A stretch of 64,000 nucleotides of DNA from Gnetum montanum (lineage: Eukaryota; Streptophyta; Gnetopsida; Gnetales; Gnetaceae), in assembly GCA_015680685.1 (NCBI GenBank), contig MNCI01001919.1, positions 67,437 to 131,436 on the forward strand, given 5' to 3'. The first letter of the stretch is position 1. Every line of letters begins with the position of its first letter. The notes below the pieces were generated by a model, which was not told the origin of the DNA, searched no databases, and saw only the letters and a list, made by a program, of their open reading frames with translations. The position numbers and the translations under genes were made by a program. Shown here in pieces: positions 58,125 to 64,000 of this stretch.

Positions 58125-60426
58125 ATGGCACCTAATTAGTGAGGGGGAAAGAGTAGAAATCCTACTATCTAGAAGATGGATGAGCATTCCAAGGAGCTTT
58201 TAGAGGTTCCTAAGCCTATCTCCATTTGGTTCTCATCCATCACCACTCCAATGTAGGTAGTTTTATCTATTTTTACCTTTGTTTCCTATGGTTGTTTCGA
58301 GTTTTTTTTTCATGTGTTGAGGAAATTGTTTCCAAATCTACTTTGGTGGAGGGATTACAATGGAATTTTGATGAATCCCACCTCCTATTTGGCTATTTCC
58401 ACATGGATCCATGGTATTTTCATTGTTTTAGCTTTTGTCAATTCACTTTTGAAAATAGGGCTTGTTGTTTCATGCTTTTTTCCCAAAACTTTGGGATAGG
58501 GCCATTTTTGTTAGATCTAGGCCTTAGGATTTGCTAAAATTAAATTTTAACAAAATCCTAACCCATTATTTTGGTGAACTTTATATTGGGTATTGATCAT
58601 TTTAGTTGCTTTGGCTATGTTTTCATGGTTACATTAAGTTGGGATTTATGATTTTTAGCTTTTTACACAAAAAAGAAAATAATATTATGTATTTTTTCTT
58701 AAGAAAATGGATGCATATTTTCAAAATATAATGTTATGGGTCTATAGCTCTTCATTTAAGATTTCCTATGGTTGTTTTATTTTTGAATTTATCCTTGAAA
58801 TGATGAAGTTATGGCCTTTCTCTTAACATTACGTAGTTAGGTTTCTCATGCCATTTTTGTAATTTCATGTAACCTTGCAAATTTTTTCTAACGAAATGGT
58901 AAAGGTTTTGGCTATTTTATAGTTAATTCTAAGTAGGTCTTGCCTTCAAATTTTCAATGGAGGTGTAAGCACTCCGATTCGAGTTAAAAATATTTTATAT
59001 GAATTTTTTGTTAAGCATGTGTAATAAGGATGTTTGTGTCATTTTCAGATTAGTATCCAAATTGAAAAAAATTTCTTACATAAATGGCAAAGGTTTATAA
59101 TTTTCTCTAAGCATGGATATGTAGGGCTTGGTTTAGGATTTTAAATAGTGGTGGAATCACTCATTTTCAGTTCAAAATTTTTTTTGATGAATTTCTTACC
59201 AGCCCTACAAGAAAAGAGGTTAATGGTGATAGCTAAGGTTTTAGCTAAAGTTTGGTTATGTTTTATGCAAACATGGTAATACATTTTTGGGTATAATGAT
59301 CATTGATATAAGGTTCATAATTTTAGGATTCTTTGCATGGTGGAATCACTAAAATTGAAGTACAAATGAATTTTTAATGAATTTTTTTGGGCTATGGGTG
59401 TGTGAACAAGGCAAAATTATGGTCATAGCACATTACCCATTTGGAAATGGAAATGGTTGATATCTATAACTGATGTTTTTCTTTTTTCAACATGTAAAAC
59501 TAATGCTTAATTTTTTTTTAATAAGAGTAAAAGCTTTTTCTATTTTTAGTAGGCGTTTACTATGGCTACATGGTTTTTTCTAAGTTTATGATGCATTCTA
59601 AATTTGTGCATAGCTTAGATGCTTTTTTCCAAATTTATGCATGCTTTGGATAATTTAGATTTTTTTTTCAAACTTATGCTTGATTTTTTCTAAATTTGTG
59701 CATAGTTTTTCCAAATTTATGCATAACTTAGACCAAGGTTTAGTTCTAGCTATAATGTTCTAGCTATGATATTTTTGTTGTGGTAATAATGCTTCTATGG
59801 AACTTCTTAGAGATTTTTACAGAGGCTAATTTCACCTTTGACTAGATGTATTTTCCAAATTTGCTAATTAATTCCATAATATGAGGCTACACAAGGTTGT
59901 AATAATGTTTTTTTTGGTGAATTCTATAAGCTAATTTAGATAAACATCTTAGAGCCTTTTATAGAGGCTAATTTGACCTCTGACTTTGGTCACAATGTAA
60001 GGTTATGCAAGGTTGTAATAATTGTTTCTTATGTAATTTCTTAAGCTAATTCAAATAAACACCTTAGAGGTTTTTACAAAGGCTTATTTCACCTTTTACC
60101 AGTTTTTTTTTTCCAAAATTGTTAAGTAATTCCAATTGATCATAATGTTTTTACTTTGTGTCATGTAGGGTCCTTTTGAGGCCCATCCTCATCATCATAG
60201 AGTTGGTGGCTCCAAAAGTTATGGAGCTGGAATCTCCATAGGTTTGATATATTTTATGTTTTTGTTTTTTGTTTAAGCTATGATTTTGGCTATATGTTGC
60301 ATTTCTATTTTTAGTAAACTTTTACTATGGCTACATGTTGTTGCATTTTAGGCCTTAGGAGAAATTGGCAACCCTAGCAGTGAGGGTGGGAATGACCTTC
60401 CACTTCATCCTCCAGATATCACTTAG
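58125..60426 (+). pseudogene. T2 antisense gene, shortened three-exon form
   Basis: This unrecognised gene lies on the strand opposite to T2. Exon 1 58125-58256 starts MAPN and has EHSKELLEVPKPISIWFSSI, matching T1 exon 1 (RAYEQVRSLLGLPRPIS); the donor is TAG/GTAGTT. Intron 1 is about 1.9 kb. The middle exon 60169-60241 (acceptor GTGTCATGTAG) reads FEAHPHHHRVGGSKSYGAGI: its first half matches the start of T1 exon 2 and its second half the end of T1 exon 7, joined in frame. The last exon 60359-60426 (acceptor GGCCTTAG) reads GNPSSEGGNDLPLHPPDIT and a stop, matching T1 exon 8. Exon 1 has three early stops, so it is probably dead. An open frame at 58226-58537 lies in intron 1 and is not part of it. 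Confidence 0.6.
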
Positions 60427-61180
60427 TAGCCTCTATTAGTTTAGCTTGTTGGCCTTTTGTTTTTATTTTCATGTTGATGGCTCTGATTAGCTTAGACTAT
60501 GTTGTAGATGATTATTATTCTTTAACATTTTTTCCACATAGTGTGGCCATGGTTATGTATGTATATGGATACTTTAACTTTAAATTTAAATATTTGGTTC
60601 CATTTTTGGCTTGGCTATATATCATGTTTTAGTAAATGTTGTAAAATTTTAGAATGGCTAAGTTGACTTTTCAGTTATAGAATCAAATGGATAATTAATC
60701 CAATAATACTCTAAAAAATAAGTATAATGAAAAATATGCTTACTAGTTTTAGGCCATAGTAGGCATAGGTTACATTGTTTTGCTAATTTAAGGCCATGAT
60801 AGGCCATAATGCTAGTTTAACATCTTAGTGGATAAGGATGTCATTTTAAGGTCATAGAGGAACCACTTGTGAAAAAGAAGTATATTTCTAAGGCTATTTC
60901 AATGTTTATAACATAAATAAAAATAAACAAAGGTTGTAGCAAATAGGTAGAAATCTAAACAAAATTAGAATACATGCATAGGATACTTAAATAAAGAGTA
61001 AAACAAAAAATGCATAAAAGATATAGTAAAATACAAAAGAAAACTAAGGCTACATGGCTATCAGTGCATTTGGTCATAGGGGCATGGGATGAAGAAGGTT
61101 AAGGTGAACTTCACTTGTGTAGATTCTTTCCAATCTTTGCAAGATTAGGAAGTGAGTAATGCATACTCTACACAAGCTTG
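60427..61180 (-). other. T2 post-protease spacer
   Basis: This is non-coding and equivalent to T1 3884-4622. Inverted copies of the GCCATGATAGGCCATAATGC / GCTAATTTAAGGCCATG unit are at 60735-60860. Confidence 0.55.
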
Positions 61181-61970
61181 TATTTACCATCTCCTTCACT
61201 TATAATGTGAAAAGGGAGTTCATCCCATAATGAATCTAGTTTGTTATCATTTTCATTGTTGGATTTCCTAGATTATTATCCTTCATGGTTGGGAGCATCT
61301 TCTTGAAGCTCCATTTTGGACCCCTACTCTATGTCTATGTTCTTGATAGCTAGGGGAACTACATTATCATCATGAATAATTATTTCAGCTCCTTCATAAG
61401 GGAGGTGAATTTCTTAATTGATGGAAGAGGACATAGCTTGTAATTAAGCCAACCAAGAGCTTCCCAAAATTAGGTTGAATCTTGGTGTCTTCTCCATCAC
61501 CAAGAAATTGGCAGTTGTGGGGAATTACTCCCTAGCTATAAAATCCAAGGAGATGGACCACTTGATAACAATGCTCAATTCATCGATGGTTGTAGATTGT
61601 ATTTGCTCAATTAGGCCCAATCATTCAATGATGGTGCATGGGATGACATTGGTTGCAGCTCCATCATCAACATGCACCCAATCTATTTTAAACTATCCTA
61701 TGCATATTGTTATGAATAGAGGGGTTGCAGCTACTTCATCATTTTGGGGATTAACCTTAATTTTGGTATTATGAAATATTAAGGATGTTGACTTCTCTTC
61801 CTTTGGTGAGGGAGGAACCATCCCTACATGGATGAATTCTTTGTTAGTGGGGATATCCTCACTAATAGGAATGGAGATCAACATTTTGACTAGTGCCTCA
61901 TGATGTGTGATGGAGGTCAACATTTTGACTATCACCTCACGATATGTGATGGAGGCTATGATCAAGTTAT
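61181..61970 (-). pseudogene. pro: T2 protease, decayed
   Basis: Reading on the - strand from 61965: ITHHEALVKMLISIPISED, then FHNTKIKVNPQNDEV, then WVHVDDGAATNVIPCTIIE at about 61680-61625 with active site D-D-G-A (T1: D-N-G-A; consensus D-S-G-A). Later motifs are FNLILGSSWLA and EIIIHDDNVVPLAIKN, matching T1 EIIIHDDSIVPLAIKN. Stops interrupt it. Confidence 0.8.
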
Positions 61971-64000
61971 ATAAGCTTAGAGTTGTATTTTTTTATTTTT
62001 AGGAATTGCCTAACTTGGTTCATTGCACTAAGGAAGTTTTTATTATTGGCCACGGGCTTGTCACCTTGGTTGTGCTTTACTTACTCCATGCATTCCAAAA
62101 TGTCAACTTCAGCTTCACATTGTGTTTATTGGATCTTTTCATCATTGTTCTAGTTATGGGCTTTGGTGTCATCCTGTGGCTTATTCGTTAGAGTGCATTG
62201 AGTAGAGGAGGTCATGAGTATAATTGAAATGGAAGTGGACTTTAATGAATCCACTTCTTTTCCTACCTTCGTATGCTTGTCACACTTGTTGTCAAGATTT
62301 TGCTTATACTTCTTTCTTTATTTAGCTAAATTTTATTTGGTTGTTAGCCATTAGTTATGAGGAAGAGGTAGTAGCATTAGCCATCACTAGTGGTCATTGC
62401 ATAATTGTTTAGGCTACCACACCTTTAGTTATGTTGTGCTAGGAAATCTTGATAATAAAAGGTTTGCTTAGAGGAACTTGTGATGGTACTCTTATGAAAA
62501 ATGGGGATCTTGATCTGTAGGAGGCTAAAGAAGCCCTTTCCTTGCATAGGGGTAAATGAATCATGAATGGTTATCTTATAGGTCTCCGAACATCATCAAT
62601 GTTGAATGTTGAAATAACATATGGACTATCATTAGCATTCAATAGGATTTTGTAGACCTACATTGACTAGTTTTGTGGCTGAACTAGGTTCGAAGCATCT
62701 AAGACTAGCTTCCCCTTTTCTATTGTTCTCTGCAAGTCATCATTTAGTGTGAGGTAGAAGTTTGTTTCATGACCTAGTAGTTGGTGATAATGGAAGAAAT
62801 GGTCTAGTTTGAAATACTTAGTCAATTTAGGGTCATCTTTCATTGCTCGAGTAGGATCTTTGGGTATTTCATAGAGTCTAACATGCTTCTTTCAGGAAGC
62901 TTTAGACATATGTTGGTATTGAATATGTCAAATTTTCAAAAGTTGGTCTAATAGCTTAGATGGATTTAAAGGCAAGGTAGTGTACTTAGACCTATCCTTG
63001 TTTTTAAATTTGGGTCCAATTATTGTTGATGTAGTGGCCCCAAAGATTTATGGTTGGTTATTGCAATCATTACTAGGGGCCTTCAGTGGATTCACCTTTG
63101 GCTACTAGGTTGTAGTCTTTATTTCTTTTGTCATTATTACTACGTATGTTTTGTTTTGTTTGCTCTTTTCTTTGTCTCTTCATGCATGTTAATTCCTATA
63201 TGTTACATAGGTTGAATCATGGATGGCCTCCACAACATCTTCTATGTTCTTGGTTTGGGAAAATGCCTTGTTGAGTGACCATGAATCAAGGTAGTAGAAT
63301 TTTAACTTAATAAAGTCATTCACTACTTTCTTAAATATGGCTAACAAGTGGGCTTCAGCTATAGGCTCTGGTAGTTTATTCAATAGTCTATTCCATGACT
63401 GAATGAATGTCTACATGGGTTCTAATGGTCACTGCTTGACATTCAAGAGTTGGTCAAGTGTTGTGTTAGGCTTCAAGTTATACTTGAAGTAATTAAAAAA
63501 TTAGGCAACCAAGTCCTCCAAAGAAGATATGGATCCCCTAGTTAATTCACAATACCAATCAAGTGCTTTCCTAGTCAAGGACATAGGGAAAAGCATCATG
63601 ATAGTATGAGGCCATGGCTTCAAAGTAAACATTTGGATCAAAGGATAATAAGGTGAGCATTAGGATTACTGTATCTATTATATTTGCTAAATTAGGGAAT
63701 AGGGATACTAGGAGGATGTGTCAAGGGTGGAACTACAAGACTTATGAAATCATCCTAGTAGAAATTCATAATTTTGATAGTCTATGAGGTAGAGGCTTTA
63801 ATCCTTTTCAACTTCTCCATTAGGCCTTGAATCATCTAGAAGGCTTTATCTAGACCCTTTGGTGACCCTATTGGTTGTGGGGTTTGTACATAAGGTTGTG
63901 GCATTTGTTGTATGGCTTGTAGCCTTACTATTGGTTATATGATAGCAGGAATAGGTTGCATTATGATTGTGACTTATGGATCAAATAATGAAAGGGATGT
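61971..64000 (-). pseudogene. gag: T2 gag and gag-pro linker, 5' end beyond window
   Basis: Reading on the - strand: IQGLMEKLKRIKASTS, MNFY-DDFISLVVPPLTHPP, IPIP-FSKYN and NPNAHL (63840-63680) match T1 MDFYQDDPITLVVPPL and IPKFSKYNGEGDPNA. Then EPIAEAHLLAIFKKVVNDFI and YLDSWSLNKAFSQTKNIEDV (63383-63189). The zinc knuckle survives as FHYHQLLGHETNFY near 62796-62755, with both Cys replaced (TGC to TTC and TAC) and both His kept. The 5' end is outside the window. Confidence 0.75.

Larger units (their letters stand above)
48831..64000 (-). mobile_element. T2: Tat/Ogre-like element, minus orientation, right part beyond window
   Basis: This is homologous to T1 but inverted. Reading leftward: gag (64000 to about 62700), protease (61965-61200), spacer with antisense gene (58125-60426, + strand) and ~185-bp array (57680-54780), RT/RNase H (54050-52000), integrase (51960-50600), 3' UTR and 3' LTR (49738-48831). 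It interrupts E4. Its 5' LTR is outside the window. All pol domains have stops. Confidence 0.85.

Noticed and set aside
58226-58537. 103-codon ORF with hydrophobic residues in T2
   Set aside because: It starts in exon 1 of the antisense gene out of frame and continues into intron 1; the T1 counterpart is not open.
1-64000. tRNA, rRNA or intact host protein-coding gene
   Set aside because: I saw no cloverleaf-like, rRNA-like or long conserved host coding sequence. Every long frame is explained by retroelements or their antisense gene.

Overview
The window looks like intergenic DNA from a large, repeat-rich seed-plant nuclear genome. A gymnosperm is plausible, but nothing here fixes the species. 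I see no intact host gene, tRNA, rRNA, CRISPR array or bacterial-style feature. Almost all of it is nested, decayed Ty3/gypsy LTR retrotransposons. Many stop codons sit where relatives have Gln (CAA/CAG to TAA/TAG), and CG dinucleotides are rare outside the first 317 bases. Both fit long-term loss of methylated cytosines.

There are two element families. The 'T' elements belong to the Tat/Ogre branch: gag with a C-x2-H-x4-H-x4-C knuckle, DxGA protease, RT with Y(V/I)DD, and two successive RNase H domains. T1 (+ strand, 318-25356) lacks integrase. T2 (- strand, 64000-48831) keeps a decayed integrase and a 3' LTR. The 'E' elements have LTRs of about 870-970 bp with TGATGA...TCATCA ends and a PBS matching tRNA-Asp. 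They are E0 (LTR end only, 1-317), E1 (6106-14133, both LTRs, RT to integrase mostly deleted), E3 (25357-34804, gag only) and E4 (41122-48830, gag-pro-RT-RH-INT).

Order along the window: E0 LTR end; T1 gag and protease; a long T1 spacer holding an antisense gene, split by E1; a ~185-bp repeat array; T1 RT/RNase H; a T1 LTR fragment fused to a truncated E3 LTR; E3 with a 3.5-kb palindromic element inside it; 6.3 kb of non-coding DNA with large tandem repeats and a solo LTR; E4 with a second solo LTR in it; then T2 running leftward to the window end. E0 and E1 interrupt T1, and T2 interrupts E4.

The most interesting system lies between protease and RT in both T elements. It is an antisense, multi-exon gene with GT-AG introns: eight exons are inferred in T1 and a shortened three-exon form in T2. 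A conserved telo-box-like AACTAGGGTTT lies about 223 bp before its start codon in both copies, and a 3-kb array of ~185-bp hairpin-bearing repeats lies just upstream of that. Because the introns are antisense to the retroelement genome, they would survive reverse transcription. Other notable items are the palindromic element with a perfect 5-bp target duplication and divergent TATA boxes, a chimeric LTR, and two single-N positions that look like contig joins.
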